Positions 17,680-27,830 are shown, counted from the stretch's first letter. The stretch is DNA of 62,966 bases from Vibrio qingdaonensis (GCF_026191675.1 NZ_JAKRRY010000032.1:1-62966); one strand, 5' to 3'. Program-made: numbers and translations. Notes: a model not told the origin generated them from the sequence alone.

Positions 17680-19574
17680 TTTGTTCTCAATTGTTCGGTT
17701 GATTCAGCGTTGGGTGTAAACCCTGTTGGAGCATCTAGTAAAATGCGTTTAATACACTCTTCATCAAAATTATGACAACATAAATCCAATTCGTTAATCA
17801 GTAATTCCATTTCATTCCAACTTAACATTTCTTCCTTGGCCGTCATGATCTTTTGATGGCCGCTTCCTTCCACATTGTCACCTATCAGTAGCTCCTCATA
17901 AAGCTTTTCACCTGGGCGTAAGCCAGTAAATTTAACTGCAATATCGCCCTCTTGTCCACATTCATCAATATGCTCTCGCATGCCCATAAGATGAATCATA
18001 CGTTTGGCTAAATCCAATATCTTAACGGGTTCTCCCATATCCAGCACAAACACCTGGCCATTGTGCCCCATTGCACTCGCCTGAATCACGAGCTGTGCTG
18101 CTTCTGGTATCAACATGAAGTAGCGAATGATATCTGGGTGTGTCACGGTGACGGGGCCACCTTTGCGTATTTGTTCTTTAAATAATGGAACCACGGAGCC
18201 AGAGGAGCCTAGCACATTGCCAAAACGCACCATTGTGAATGTTGTTGTGTTTTGCTTGTCCGCAAGTGCTTGCAGTACCAGTTCTGCCATGCGCTTGGTT
18301 GCACCCATCACATTGGTGGGTCTTACCGCTTTATCGGTTGAAATTAGCGTAAAGTTTTTTACATTGCAGTTAATCGCTGCTTGGGCGCAATACAACGTGC
18401 CGAACACATTATTACGAACCCCTTCTACAATATTGCTCTCAACGAGGGGGACATGTTTGTAAGCGGCGGCATGAAAAATGGTGTCGACGTTATTCGCGAG
18501 CATCGTTTTTTCAAGGCGGTTTTGTCGTTGTACAGAGCCTAGCACCGGTACAATTCTCACATTAAGGTTTAGCCGCTGCTTAATAGAAGCAAGCTCTTGG
18601 TCTATCTTGTACAAGTTGTATTCATTGAGTTCGAATATAACCAGCGACTGCGGTTTTAGCCTAAGGATCTGGCGACAAAGCTCAGAGCCTATTGAGCCTC
18701 CTGCCCCTGTCACCATCACACTCGCACCTGAAATGTTTTGACTCATCAAGGCCATGTCCGGCTCTACGGCTTCACGACCTAAAAGGTCCTCAATATCCAG
18801 CTCTTTGACTTCGGTGGATTCTGCTTTACCAAGCGCAATGTCTTCGACAGAAGGAACAGAGAGTATCTCTACTGGCCAGTGCGAGAGCTTTTCTAGCAGT
18901 CGTAGTCTTTCACCTTTAGAAATGTTGTTAACCGCAAGCAGCATTTTCTTGGGGCTATATAGGCTATTTAAATCTGAAAATTCAGAGCTTGGGTAAACAC
19001 GAATACCAAAAAATATTTGGCCAATCTTTTTTGGTTCATCGTCAAGAATCGCCACTGGGTGGTATTCTTCACCTTGAATCAAACTGTAGGTCAGGTCACG
19101 TCCAGCTGCGCCAGCACCGTATATAAAGACATTAGATTTCCTGCGCTTGTACATTTGGTAGTATACCGAGCGAATTAAGACTCGAGGCCCTCCTAAGGTG
19201 AGTATAGCTAAACCGGCGTAAATAAATGGCACACTGCGTGGAATAAAAGTATGAAAGAAAAAGCCAGACAGCGCCAAAGTGATTGCAGAGAGAAAAACAG
19301 CGAGAAAAATATGGCTAAGTGCTGGGAGCATCATATAACGTAGTACGGCACGATACATGCCTAACTTGATAAAGCATCCAATGGTCACGGCAATAGTGCA
19401 GAGTAGGGTCAGAGCCTCATCTAAGTTTAGCTCAAAGGTGTACACATTAAGGCGTAATGCTATGGCAAGATATAAAGAAAAAGCAATCGCCACAACATCG
19501 TAGGTGATGGTGATGGCTCGTTTTAGCTTTCTATCTGCTGAGAGTAAAAAGTTAAAGGGGATATGAGATAGCAT
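17676..19574 (-). CDS. Membrane-bound UDP-sugar 4,6-dehydratase (WbpM/FlaA1/CapD family)
   Basis: At 632 residues this is the long form: an N-terminal half with about four membrane helices and a CoA-binding-like domain (YGAGAAGRDL near 151), then a dehydratase with TGAGGSIGSELCRQ near residue 290. The active site reads STDKAVRPTNVMGATK, where Met replaces the usual Tyr of YxxxK, as is normal for this family. WbpM converts UDP-GlcNAc to UDP-4-keto-6-deoxy-GlcNAc. With the reductase at 19824 it could yield UDP-QuiNAc. Gene symbol wbpM would fit but naming varies. Confidence 0.92.
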   Translation of the reverse strand: MLSHIPFNFLLSADRKLKRAITITYDVVAIAFSLYLAIALRLNVYTFELNLDEALTLLCTIAVTIGCFIKLGMYRAVLRYMMLPALSHIFLAVFLSAITLALSGFFFHTFIPRSVPFIYAGLAILTLGGPRVLIRSVYYQMYKRRKSNVFIYGAGAAGRDLTYSLIQGEEYHPVAILDDEPKKIGQIFFGIRVYPSSEFSDLNSLYSPKKMLLAVNNISKGERLRLLEKLSHWPVEILSVPSVEDIALGKAESTEVKELDIEDLLGREAVEPDMALMSQNISGASVMVTGAGGSIGSELCRQILRLKPQSLVIFELNEYNLYKIDQELASIKQRLNLNVRIVPVLGSVQRQNRLEKTMLANNVDTIFHAAAYKHVPLVESNIVEGVRNNVFGTLYCAQAAINCNVKNFTLISTDKAVRPTNVMGATKRMAELVLQALADKQNTTTFTMVRFGNVLGSSGSVVPLFKEQIRKGGPVTVTHPDIIRYFMLIPEAAQLVIQASAMGHNGQVFVLDMGEPVKILDLAKRMIHLMGMREHIDECGQEGDIAVKFTGLRPGEKLYEELLIGDNVEGSGHQKIMTAKEEMLSWNEMELLINELDLCCHNFDEECIKRILLDAPTGFTPNAESTEQLRTK

Positions 19575-19823
19575 GGTAAACCTAGGCGCAACTGTGATTA
19601 TGGATACTGAGTTGATAGATATTCAGTTTAGAGGTACTGAGTCTATGCATGTTGTTTTTTGTTTGATTCTACCCTGTGTCGGTGAAACTAGCTAGCTTAC
19701 CACTACCTTTTAGAACTCGACCTATATTTGGTTCATAGAGGTGATCACATTAAATGAGTCCGGCAGTGGTAGTACTGGCAGCTTTTCGACTCATTTTTTT
19801 GCATAATAGCGATAACAACGAGA
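19575..19823. other. Divergent intergenic region
   Basis: This 249-bp AT-rich spacer should hold promoters for the minus-strand dehydratase-GT pair and the plus-strand epimerase-transferase pair. I saw no element I can name with confidence. Confidence 0.35.
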
Positions 19824-20786
19824 ATGACAATAGAGATAAATGTGAAAAGAATAGCGGTAACAGGGACGACAGGCTTTCTTGGTGGGGCGTTACTTCACGC
19901 CTTAAAGGCTGAATTTCACGTCGATGTCGTTTCTATGAAAAGGCGTGCTCTAAGTGATTCTGAGATTGAGTTGGATCTTTCGACCCATTTTCAAGTGGAA
20001 CAAGCGTTACATGATAAAAAAATAGATGTCTTAGTGCATTGCGCTGCTCGCGCACATATATTGGATGACAAAGCGTCTAACCCACTCGATGAATATCGGA
20101 AAATTAATACGCTTGCCACAATACAGTTGGCTGAACAAGCTGCGGCGGCGGGGGTAACGCGATTTGTGTTTATCAGTACCGCCAAGGTTAATGGTGAGTT
20201 AAGTCAGCCTAATCATACTTTGACGGAAGTCGTGACTGATACACCGCAAGACCCTTACGCGATGAGTAAATATGAAGCAGAAGTGGCATTGCAACAAATA
20301 GCGAAAAAAACTGGAATGGACGTGGTGGTTGTGCGGCCTCCATTAGTTTATGGCGTAGGGGTGAAAGCGAACTTTGCCGCCCTGATGAAGCTTAGCCAAA
20401 CCTCAATGCCATTGCCTTTTGGCGGCATTAACAATCGTCGAAGCTTAGTCTTTCTTGATAACCTAGTAGACGCAATCATCTGTTGTACTTCGCATCCTCT
20501 GGCAGCAAACCAAACTTTTTTAGTGACCGACGATGATGACGTCTCGACCACACAGTTACTGCGCATTTTGGCTCAAGCTTACAATAAGCACATTACGTTG
20601 TTATCCATTCCTACAACCTGGTTAACTAGGTTACTTCGAATGTTGGGCAAAAAGAACATGGCCGAGCGGTTATTCGGTTCCCTCCAGTTCGATATTAGCC
20701 ATATTAAACAGACACTGAAATGGACACCACCATACTCGTTCGAGCAGGGAATACAAAAAACAATAAAGGACAGTAAAACACAATGA
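19824..20786 (+). CDS. NAD-dependent epimerase/dehydratase, WbpV-like
   Basis: A 320-residue extended short-chain dehydrogenase. The Rossmann motif TGTTGFLGGALL is near residue 13, FISTAKVNG near 118 and the DPYAMSKYEAE YxxxK near 144. The C-terminal half resembles WbpV/WbgZ proteins that reduce or epimerise UDP-N-acetyl-hexosamines. Its four-base overlap with an initiating sugar transferase and the nearby WbpM homologue suggest reduction of UDP-4-keto-6-deoxy-GlcNAc to UDP-QuiNAc. C4 epimerisation is an alternative. Confidence 0.85.
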   Translation: MTIEINVKRIAVTGTTGFLGGALLHALKAEFHVDVVSMKRRALSDSEIELDLSTHFQVEQALHDKKIDVLVHCAARAHILDDKASNPLDEYRKINTLATIQLAEQAAAAGVTRFVFISTAKVNGELSQPNHTLTEVVTDTPQDPYAMSKYEAEVALQQIAKKTGMDVVVVRPPLVYGVGVKANFAALMKLSQTSMPLPFGGINNRRSLVFLDNLVDAIICCTSHPLAANQTFLVTDDDDVSTTQLLRILAQAYNKHITLLSIPTTWLTRLLRMLGKKNMAERLFGSLQFDISHIKQTLKWTPPYSFEQGIQKTIKDSKTQ

Positions 20787-21343
20787 ACTCACCATTAATC
20801 CGCCTTCTAGATGTTGTTTTCGCCATCATGGGTTTATGTCTTTTGTGGCCAGTTATGCTTATCGTGTATTTTATTGGCCGCTTAGACAGCGATTCACCAA
20901 TATTCAGTCAAACACGAGTAGGTAAGCAGGGTAAGGCGTTTACCTTATACAAATTCCGAACCATGGCTGTGTCAACGGAGTCAGTAGCGACTCATATGGT
21001 GGATGCTCAATCCGTGACTAAATTGGGGGGCTTTTTAAGAAAAACTAAACTCGATGAATTACCACAGCTTGTCAATGTTGTGAAAGGGGAAATGAGTTTT
21101 GTTGGGCCAAGACCTTGCCTATTTAACCAAACGGAGTTGATTGAAGAAAGACAAAAACACAACGTGGATAGGGTATTACCAGGAATAACAGGGCTTGCTC
21201 AGGTGAATGGCATTGATATGTCCGACCCACAAAAGTTAGCCGTAATAGACGCCCAAATGATTAAAGTATTTTCACTCGGCTTATATTTTCGTCTAATTAT
21301 CGCCACCGCCATAGGTAAAGGGGCTGGGGACCGTATTCAATGA
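20783..21343 (+). CDS. Initiating sugar-phosphate transferase (small PglC type)
   Basis: A 186-residue monotopic phosphoglycosyl transferase. One N-terminal hydrophobic segment (about residues 12-30) is followed by the family core: KAFTLYKFRTM near 48, KLDELPQL with the catalytic Asp-Glu pair near 90-95, and EMSFVGPRP near 105. It transfers a sugar phosphate from UDP-sugar to undecaprenyl phosphate and so starts the glycan. The short form, coupled to a WbpV-like gene, suggests a 6-deoxy-HexNAc substrate such as QuiNAc (inference). Confidence 0.92.
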   Translation: MNSPLIRLLDVVFAIMGLCLLWPVMLIVYFIGRLDSDSPIFSQTRVGKQGKAFTLYKFRTMAVSTESVATHMVDAQSVTKLGGFLRKTKLDELPQLVNVVKGEMSFVGPRPCLFNQTELIEERQKHNVDRVLPGITGLAQVNGIDMSDPQKLAVIDAQMIKVFSLGLYFRLIIATAIGKGAGDRIQ

Positions 21344-21714
21344 ACAACTTTAAGTTATTGCGGCACCACGTATAAAGCGAGAGAAATACAACACAGCCTT
21401 CCACACCCTGGAACCCCGCCCATAGAAAAATGGAGAATATAGCGTGATACTGGTCACGTTATAGATGGATGTAATGTAATACGCTCATTTGGGTTATTTT
21501 TACATCGGCGCTGACAGAGGTGAGAAAGTTAGCATAAAAAATGGAATTAATTTCCAATAGCTTATCTGTTAATAAGATATTGAATCAAAAGCTTTTTCTC
21601 GTCAGGGGGATAGAAGAGCTCACCCGATGTGATATAAGCAACAAATAGGGAGAGCTCTTTCTTACTGCTTGTATCGCGCTTAACGTAAAATGCTAGCGTG
21701 AATAAGTCAAAATA
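21344..21714. other. Convergent intergenic spacer
   Basis: A 371-bp gap between the sugar transferase and the lipoprotein gene. Apart from a long-loop inverted repeat around AAGAGCTC at 21612-21662, listed separately, I see nothing gene-like. Confidence 0.5.
21612..21662. terminator. Possible weak terminator hairpin
   Basis: The arms AGAAGAGCTCACCC and GGGAGAGCTCTTTC pair imperfectly around a loop of over 20 bases, followed by a few T residues on the plus strand. It could end the short plus-strand operon, but the loop is long. Confidence 0.3.
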
Positions 21715-23412
21715 TTAGAAGACTTTTTGCATGGTTGAAACGCGGGCTGTTGTACCATCTGGGCGCATTTTTCTGCGCGTCAGAACGCCTTCATCCCAAT
21801 CAGAGCCTGCAGGCATGTAAGACCACTTTACAAAATACTCTTTGCCAGCCGAGCATTCGTTGCCCATTACATAATTATCTTCGTCACAAAAACGCACTGT
21901 AGAGTTTAATTCGGTAAGCGTTGCCTTAGCTTCACGGCCGTTTTGGTTAAACCACCAGTAGTCGATATTTGCGATCTCTGCGTAGCTTAATGTTTCTGAC
22001 ATATCCTCTGGCGCAGAGCTACCACAATCTTGTCCTGACACCACTACCTGATTAGCTTGGAAGTCAAAGTTCATCTTCGCGATTTCACCGTTGTCACAGG
22101 TCATTTGGTCTACCCATTTGCCAGTAAAGTCGACGTAGCGATCGCCCATTTCTGAGTCTACCTGATAAATAAAGCGGATCTTTTCGCTTACCCCACCAGC
22201 ATTGCGAACGGAAGGGGCTGTTTTAGCGGTACCTGCGCCTAGGTTAAACTTCTTCTCAAGGACCGTAAGCACACCTGTCACTTCATCAAATGACTGTGAG
22301 TAGATGTTGTATTGCATATCACTGCCATCTTTTGGGTCGGAATCATCGTAGATGTCAGTTTCCACCACTTTATTTAAATCCGAGATAGTATTTGCAAAGA
22401 AGTGAGGAAGGTAGCTTTTAGTGTCTGTGCCGTCATAGTTTAGAGCTTGCTCTGGTGTTAACTCTTCAGGGTTATTGAGTTTATACAAGTATGGTGAAGT
22501 CAAATTGAAACGGCTATTTGTTGCACCAGTACAATCATTAGTCGCAATACAGGTTAGATAACTCGCTGCCGCGTTACTACCTAGTGAGGCGTCCGAAGAA
22601 GAGGCCAGTAGTTTAATCGTATCTGCATTAAGCTGATAAATCATTCGGATCGGTTTTCTTACCTTATCAAAATCCGCTTGCTTAAGCGTTTTATCTGCGT
22701 GCACATAGAATTCTTTTTTCTCATTACCATCTATATTATCAAAGAGCGTGTGCAGCTGATATTGGTCAATATAGATATCACGTATGATGTTACCAGAACC
22801 GCGCTTGAACATCGCAGGCGCAGCATCTGAACCACGATTTAGTGTTGAAAGCGCTGTTTTCATGTGCGCTGTTGCATCGGCTTCAGATACAATATCGCTG
22901 TCAGAGATGCCCATGATATTTTTTAAGAAATAGATAATCGTCTCAACATCATCAAGGCTGATGTTTGCTAGTGCTTCAAGTTCTGTTTGACTGATATTAC
23001 CTGTTAGAGTGGCTGGGAGCGTAAGGTTTTCTGAACTTTCTTTGGTATCGAGAGATTGCAATAAAATTGCAAGGTTGATTGCTCGCTCGTAAGTACCAGC
23101 GGCTTCAAATGGGCTGATAACGTCTCGGTTTGAGGCTGCCCCTACTTTTAAGCCACTTTCACCACCGATGAAGAATGTCACGGTATCGGTAGTAGCTGCT
23201 TCATACTGACCACCGTTAACGGTAAAACCAGAACCATTTGCTGCCTGGTAATACAAGCCATCGACAGCGGCATCAACAAACGTATTGACTTGTTTTTTGG
23301 CAGACGGCGCTGCGCCGCTATCACTGTCACCACCTCCACATCCAGCTAGCCCAAAAGCGACAGCCATTGTCAAACAACTGGTTTTGAATGCCGAAGATCC
23401 TTTTTTACTCAC
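21715..23412 (-). CDS. Uncharacterised lipoprotein
   Basis: The GTG at 23412 has an AGAAGGA ribosome site about eight bases upstream and gives 565 residues starting with a lysine-rich signal peptide. A lipobox LAGC places the lipidated Cys at residue 25, followed by GGGDSDSG, a linker that suggests surface or outer-membrane delivery. The next region (FVDAAVDGLYY, then TVTFFIGG) resembles an N-terminal beta-domain often seen in Vibrio and Shewanella secreted proteins. Paired Cys residues (TCIATNDC, CDEDNYVMGNEC) may form disulfides. An upstream ATG at 23490 would bury the signal peptide and is rejected. I do not recognise a function. Confidence 0.8.
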   Translation of the reverse strand: MSKKGSSAFKTSCLTMAVAFGLAGCGGGDSDSGAAPSAKKQVNTFVDAAVDGLYYQAANGSGFTVNGGQYEAATTDTVTFFIGGESGLKVGAASNRDVISPFEAAGTYERAINLAILLQSLDTKESSENLTLPATLTGNISQTELEALANISLDDVETIIYFLKNIMGISDSDIVSEADATAHMKTALSTLNRGSDAAPAMFKRGSGNIIRDIYIDQYQLHTLFDNIDGNEKKEFYVHADKTLKQADFDKVRKPIRMIYQLNADTIKLLASSSDASLGSNAAASYLTCIATNDCTGATNSRFNLTSPYLYKLNNPEELTPEQALNYDGTDTKSYLPHFFANTISDLNKVVETDIYDDSDPKDGSDMQYNIYSQSFDEVTGVLTVLEKKFNLGAGTAKTAPSVRNAGGVSEKIRFIYQVDSEMGDRYVDFTGKWVDQMTCDNGEIAKMNFDFQANQVVVSGQDCGSSAPEDMSETLSYAEIANIDYWWFNQNGREAKATLTELNSTVRFCDEDNYVMGNECSAGKEYFVKWSYMPAGSDWDEGVLTRRKMRPDGTTARVSTMQKVF

Positions 23413-23840
23413 AATATAATCCTTCTGATATTTATTTATATTAATAAAGCATATTCCTACCCGTGTAAGTATGCGTGGTGATGATGGCATTTGATTTTAT
23501 AGAATTCAAATGGTAATTAACCTATCTAATTGATTTTTAATTAATTAATGGCGGCTGGCTTATATTGTGCGTATGATGCATTTGTGGGTGCTATCTGATT
23601 TAACTTCCTGTATAACCTTTGTTAACGTTGTGTTTTTGCCTATCGGGCTTTGGGTCTCGTCGAATCGATGATAAAACCGGCCGTTTTACGCCTTACTTAA
23701 AAAGAGCGCGCTCTCATCGCGGCTGTTCCAGTGCAATAACCTTGTTATGGATGTCGCCTCACTCGCAAATGCTGAGTTGTCTCGCGCTAAAGCCTTATTC
23801 TTTCCTATGCTCTGCAGAGGTTTAGACTTGTAGGATCCGT
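23413..23840. other. Divergent intergenic region
   Basis: A 428-bp gap with promoters expected for the lipoprotein (minus) and the hydrolase (plus). A 68-codon open frame at 23619-23825 has no ribosome site or recognisable content and is not called. A very AT-rich stretch near 23430-23560 may hold the minus-strand promoter. Confidence 0.4.
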
Positions 23841-24848
23841 ATGCTATTTATCACCAACCGAATTCCCATCCAATCAGCGCGCTCTAGAAAGCACCGTCCC
23901 ATTTCGTTTAATGCGCAAAATACCGATATCTCTAAATGGCTTTATTTCTGTGAGCGGCGTGGGAAGGGGGAGTATGTGGAGATATTATCCAGCGCGTTAT
24001 TCGCTAGGCTGAAAGCGCTCCCTGCCCACACTCAGATCCTATTTTACTTGCATGGCTTTAATAACAACATGGAGCCAGAAGTCTTTGAGCGCAGCGCCAA
24101 GTTGCAAGCATTATTAGACGCGCAGCAACCAGGTTTGGCATTCGTCGTGCCGATCATTTGGCCCTGCGATGATGACCATGTTGTCGCGATTGCAGACGAT
24201 TATTGGGACGACCAAAAAGCCGCCGAGCACTCTGGCGTGGCGTTTGCGCGGTTATTGTATAAGTTTGATAGGTGGCGTCGGGAAACCAGCCAGCAGCAAT
24301 TTCCGTGTTTAAGGCGAATGAATGTACTGGCGCATTCCATGGGAAACCGGGTGTTGAAAAGTGCCATGACATCGTGGGTGAATGATCAGCGGCTTGGTGG
24401 CATGCCCCAGCTGTTTAGAAATGTCTTTATGGTGGCAGCCGATGTGGAGAATCACTGTTTAGAAGCGGGGCAAGATGGTCGTCATATTATTGATTCGGCG
24501 AAAAACGTGCTGGTGTTTTATGCCAGTGATGATTTGGCGATGTCGGCGTCTAAAGTGGCGAACTTAAGGCACATGACGGCCTCTCGCCGGTTAGGAATGA
24601 CAGGCCCTGAGCGGTTAAGTGCGCTGCCAAAAAACGTGTACGAGTTTGACTGTGACGGTTTTAATCAACGCTTTGATTACCCGGCGGGGCATAGCTACTT
24701 CTTAACGGACAGCAAGGGCAATGTCAGCCCTATTATTTCAAGTATGGTCAGTGCGATGAAAAACGGGTATGTGGAAGGGGAACGAAGCCTGCGGCTAGAT
24801 GTGACAGAGCCAGAGCTAGATCCAGTAACCGCGGGTCAGTCATCATAA
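23841..24848 (+). CDS. DUF900-type alpha/beta hydrolase
   Basis: A 335-residue protein. The segment FYLHGFNNNME near residue 67 is the oxyanion/HG region and LAHSMGNRVL near 163 is the nucleophile elbow (G/A-H-S-M-G), giving Ser as nucleophile. An Asp around SDDLA and a His near GHSYFL could complete the triad. No signal peptide is visible, so it is probably cytoplasmic. Substrate is unknown. It is followed after 33 bases by rjg and may be co-transcribed. Confidence 0.82.
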   Translation: MLFITNRIPIQSARSRKHRPISFNAQNTDISKWLYFCERRGKGEYVEILSSALFARLKALPAHTQILFYLHGFNNNMEPEVFERSAKLQALLDAQQPGLAFVVPIIWPCDDDHVVAIADDYWDDQKAAEHSGVAFARLLYKFDRWRRETSQQQFPCLRRMNVLAHSMGNRVLKSAMTSWVNDQRLGGMPQLFRNVFMVAADVENHCLEAGQDGRHIIDSAKNVLVFYASDDLAMSASKVANLRHMTASRRLGMTGPERLSALPKNVYEFDCDGFNQRFDYPAGHSYFLTDSKGNVSPIISSMVSAMKNGYVEGERSLRLDVTEPELDPVTAGQSS

Positions 24849-24881
24849 GGTTATAGACAATATCATAAAGAAGGAGAAGGA

Positions 24882-26257
24882 ATGAGACAGGCGAGCAAAT
24901 TCGTCACGCTGACGGATCAAGTATGCGTGACGCATCATGGTGGTAAAGCGTCAGTCACGGGATCGTGTCATGAGTTGAAGATAAACGGGCACTCACTGCT
25001 GATTGATTGTGGCTTATTTCAAGGTCGCGATGCGGCGAATCGCTCGCTCGATATTGAGTTTAATACCGGCCATATTCAGGCGTTAGTGCTTACTCACGCC
25101 CACATTGATCACATAGGCCGGCTACCTTGGTTAGTGGCGGCGGGCTTTCAAGGTCCGATTTATTGCACGCACGCGACGGCGCACTTAGTACCGTTGATGC
25201 TAGATGATGGCTTAAAGCTGCAATTAGGCTTAACACGCCAGCAACGAGTGCGCGTTCTAGAGCGAATTAAACGCCAGCTACGGCCAGTGGATTATGCGAC
25301 CTGGGTGCCGGTAAAAGCTCGGCGACAAGGCACTTTACCTACCTGCGTTTTAGCCCAGCAGGGCACATTTTGGGGAGTGCGTACGCGGAAATAAAGCTGC
25401 CTAACCATGAAATAGCGGTATTTTCCGGCGATCTTGGCCCGAAGAACACGCCATTATTGCCCGATCCTCAGCCGCCAAAACGCGCCGATTACCTGTTTAT
25501 TGAAAGTACCTATGGCCACAAACAGCATGAAAGTGTGCAAGCGCGAAGTGAGCGACTACTTACGGTTATCACCAGGAGTCTACAAAACGGTGGAACCATT
25601 ATTATTCCGGCATTTAGCGTAGGACGAACCCAAGAATTGTTGTATGACATTGAGTCATTACTGCATCAACGGCAGTTATCTCAGTCACTGCCAATCATCA
25701 TTGATTCCCCAATGGCAGCCAAAATTACCACGGCGTATCGACAGTATCGAAAATTGTGGACGAGCGAGGCGAAGAATAAGCGCAATGTTGGTCGTTATCC
25801 GCTTAATTTTAGTCAGTGCGTCGTGATAGATAACCATAAAGCGCACCGAGCCTTAGTGAATCGCCTTGCGTCTACGGGTGAGCCCGCGATAGTGATTGCT
25901 GCGTCGGGCATGTGCATGGGCGGGCGCGTGATGGATTATCTGCAAGCACTGCTGCCCGATGCTCGAACGGATGTGATTTTTACTGGCTACCAAGCCAAAG
26001 GAACAGTCGGCCGATCATTACAAGAAGACGTGAATTCGGTGTGGATAGATAACGTGAAAGTGGCCGTGCAAGCCAGTATTCACACGATGTCTGGGTATTC
26101 GGCGCACGCTGATCAGCGTGATTTGCTGGACTTTATTATCGGCGGTAAAAGCCACTTAAAGCAGCTGCACCTCATTCATGGTGAAACGCAGGGTAAAGCC
26201 GCGCTGGTGGCACATATTACGCCGCATTTAGCGCCTTCAACACGCGTCTTTTGCTAA
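24882..26257 (+). pseudogene. rjg: Metallo-beta-lactamase/beta-CASP RNA exonuclease, frameshifted
   Basis: Frame one runs 24882-25394 with a good AAGGAGAAGG ribosome site; it encodes THAHIDHIGRLPW, the HxHxDH zinc motif, near residue 72. The homologous sequence then continues in another frame (YLRFSPAGHILGSAY from 25340 to 26257, including SGDLG, SAHADQRD and a final HGE motif). The switch at about 25336-25342 needs one extra base to restore the frame. Either the gene is broken or there is a sequencing error. Rjg marks the right border of Vibrio O/K-antigen loci, which fits here. Confidence 0.85.
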
Positions 26258-26642
26258 CGTCTGATGGATGACTTTTTGAAGACGTTGCATGGAACTTGGC
26301 TATCAGCGATCAGACGATTGAAATGACGCTCGGGACTCTTTGTTGAAATTTAATTAGTACTCAAACCATTATTGCGCCTTTAATGTCAGCGCTGTGTCAT
26401 GGCGTGGTGGCTTGTTCCCTGATTGCGGTATTGTTTAAAAGGATAATAATGAAAGGCTAAGGATGGTTATTGGATTAAACTCCTTTTAATCAATGCCTTA
26501 ATATAATGTTAATGCAAAATAATATCTTGTGTGGATAAGGTTTATGCAGTGGAAGTGAATGATGCACCTTGATTATTTAAGGTAAATTACTTAGAGTACT
26601 AACCGTTTATTATGATGGCGACACCTTAAAAGGACAAACAAT
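26258..26642. other. Intergenic region upstream of proV
   Basis: A 385-bp gap. The AT-rich part from about 26490 to 26620 is the likely osmotically regulated promoter region, and AAAAGGACA at 26628-26636 is the proV ribosome site. No clear terminator follows rjg. Confidence 0.4.
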
Positions 26643-27830
26643 ATGGATCCCATACTGGAAGTTAAGGGACTGTACAAAGTGTTTGGAGAAGACACTGACC
26701 GCGCATTTTCAATGATCAACGAAGGTGCCGACAAAGACGAAGTATTCGAAAAAACGGGCTTAACCATTGGGGTTAACGACGTTTCTCTCAGCATTAATGA
26801 AGGCGAGATTTTTGTTATCATGGGGCTGTCTGGCTCTGGAAAATCGACGCTCGTGCGCCTGCTTAACCGACTCATCGAACCCACTCGTGGCAACGTGCTA
26901 CTCAAGGGCAAAGACATTGCCCACATCTCTGAAGATGAACTTCGCCAAGTGCGCCGCAACAATATCTCTATGGTGTTTCAAAACTTCGCCCTCATGCCTC
27001 ACATGACGGTGATTGAAAACGCGGCCTTCGGTTTAGAGCTGGCGGGCATTGAATTAGAAAAACGTCATGAAAGTGCACTGAGTGCGTTAGAACGCGTTGG
27101 CTTAGGCGCTTACCCAGAATCGTATCCAGATGAGTTGTCGGGTGGCATGAAACAGCGTGTCGGTCTGGCCAGAGCGCTGGCGTGTGATCCTGATATCTTA
27201 CTCATGGATGAAGCCTTTTCCGCGTTAGATCCGTTGATTCGTACCGAAATGCAAGATGAGCTGATTCGTCTGCAAAATGACGACAAGCGCACCATTGTGT
27301 TTATTTCTCATGACTTGGATGAAGCCATGCGTATTGGTGATCGTATTGCCATTATGCAGCATGGTGAGGTGGTGCAAGTGGGCACACCGGATGAGATTCT
27401 AAATAACCCAGCCAATGATTATGTGGAAGCCTTTTTCCGAGGTGTCAATGTGGCTAGCGTACTCACTGCCAAAGACATTGCTCGTAAAAAGCCTGCCGCA
27501 GTATTTAAAAAATCTGAACACGACGGTCCGGCTTCGGCTTTGCAAATCCTTATGGATAACGATAGGGATTACGGCATCGTTGTAGAAAAGACCAGCCACT
27601 ATTCTGGCATTGTGTCTGTTGACTCGTTGCGCCTAGCGCACAAAGAAAACCGTACGTTAGTGAGCGCTCAGCTCGAAACAGGGTTAACCCTTAAGCCGAA
27701 TCAACCCATTAACGATATTTTGGGTGCAGTCGCGAGCGTGCCGTATTCCGTCCCTGTGGTGGATGAAAACGGCCACTACTTTGGGGTTGTGACCAAATCA
27801 CGACTGCTTCAGACGTTAGATAAGGGATAA
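26643..27830 (+). CDS. proV: Glycine betaine/proline ABC transporter ATPase
   Basis: A 395-residue ATPase of the ProU/OpuA type. Walker A GLSGSGKST is at residues 61-69, ELSGGMKQRVGLARA is the signature near 160, LLMDEAFSALDP is Walker B near 183, and a C-terminal pair of CBS domains starts near residue 280. An N-terminal segment (FGEDTDRAFSMINEGADK) is typical of ProV. It starts a three-gene operon with proW three bases behind. Confidence 0.95.
   Translation: MDPILEVKGLYKVFGEDTDRAFSMINEGADKDEVFEKTGLTIGVNDVSLSINEGEIFVIMGLSGSGKSTLVRLLNRLIEPTRGNVLLKGKDIAHISEDELRQVRRNNISMVFQNFALMPHMTVIENAAFGLELAGIELEKRHESALSALERVGLGAYPESYPDELSGGMKQRVGLARALACDPDILLMDEAFSALDPLIRTEMQDELIRLQNDDKRTIVFISHDLDEAMRIGDRIAIMQHGEVVQVGTPDEILNNPANDYVEAFFRGVNVASVLTAKDIARKKPAAVFKKSEHDGPASALQILMDNDRDYGIVVEKTSHYSGIVSVDSLRLAHKENRTLVSAQLETGLTLKPNQPINDILGAVASVPYSVPVVDENGHYFGVVTKSRLLQTLDKG

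Noticed and set aside
23619..23825. 68-codon open frame between the lipoprotein and hydrolase genes
   Set aside because: No ribosome site, biased composition unlike a protein and no recognisable motif.
24882..26257. Programmed frameshift in rjg
   Set aside because: No slippery heptamer or downstream pseudoknot is evident around 25336-25342; mutation or sequencing error is simpler.
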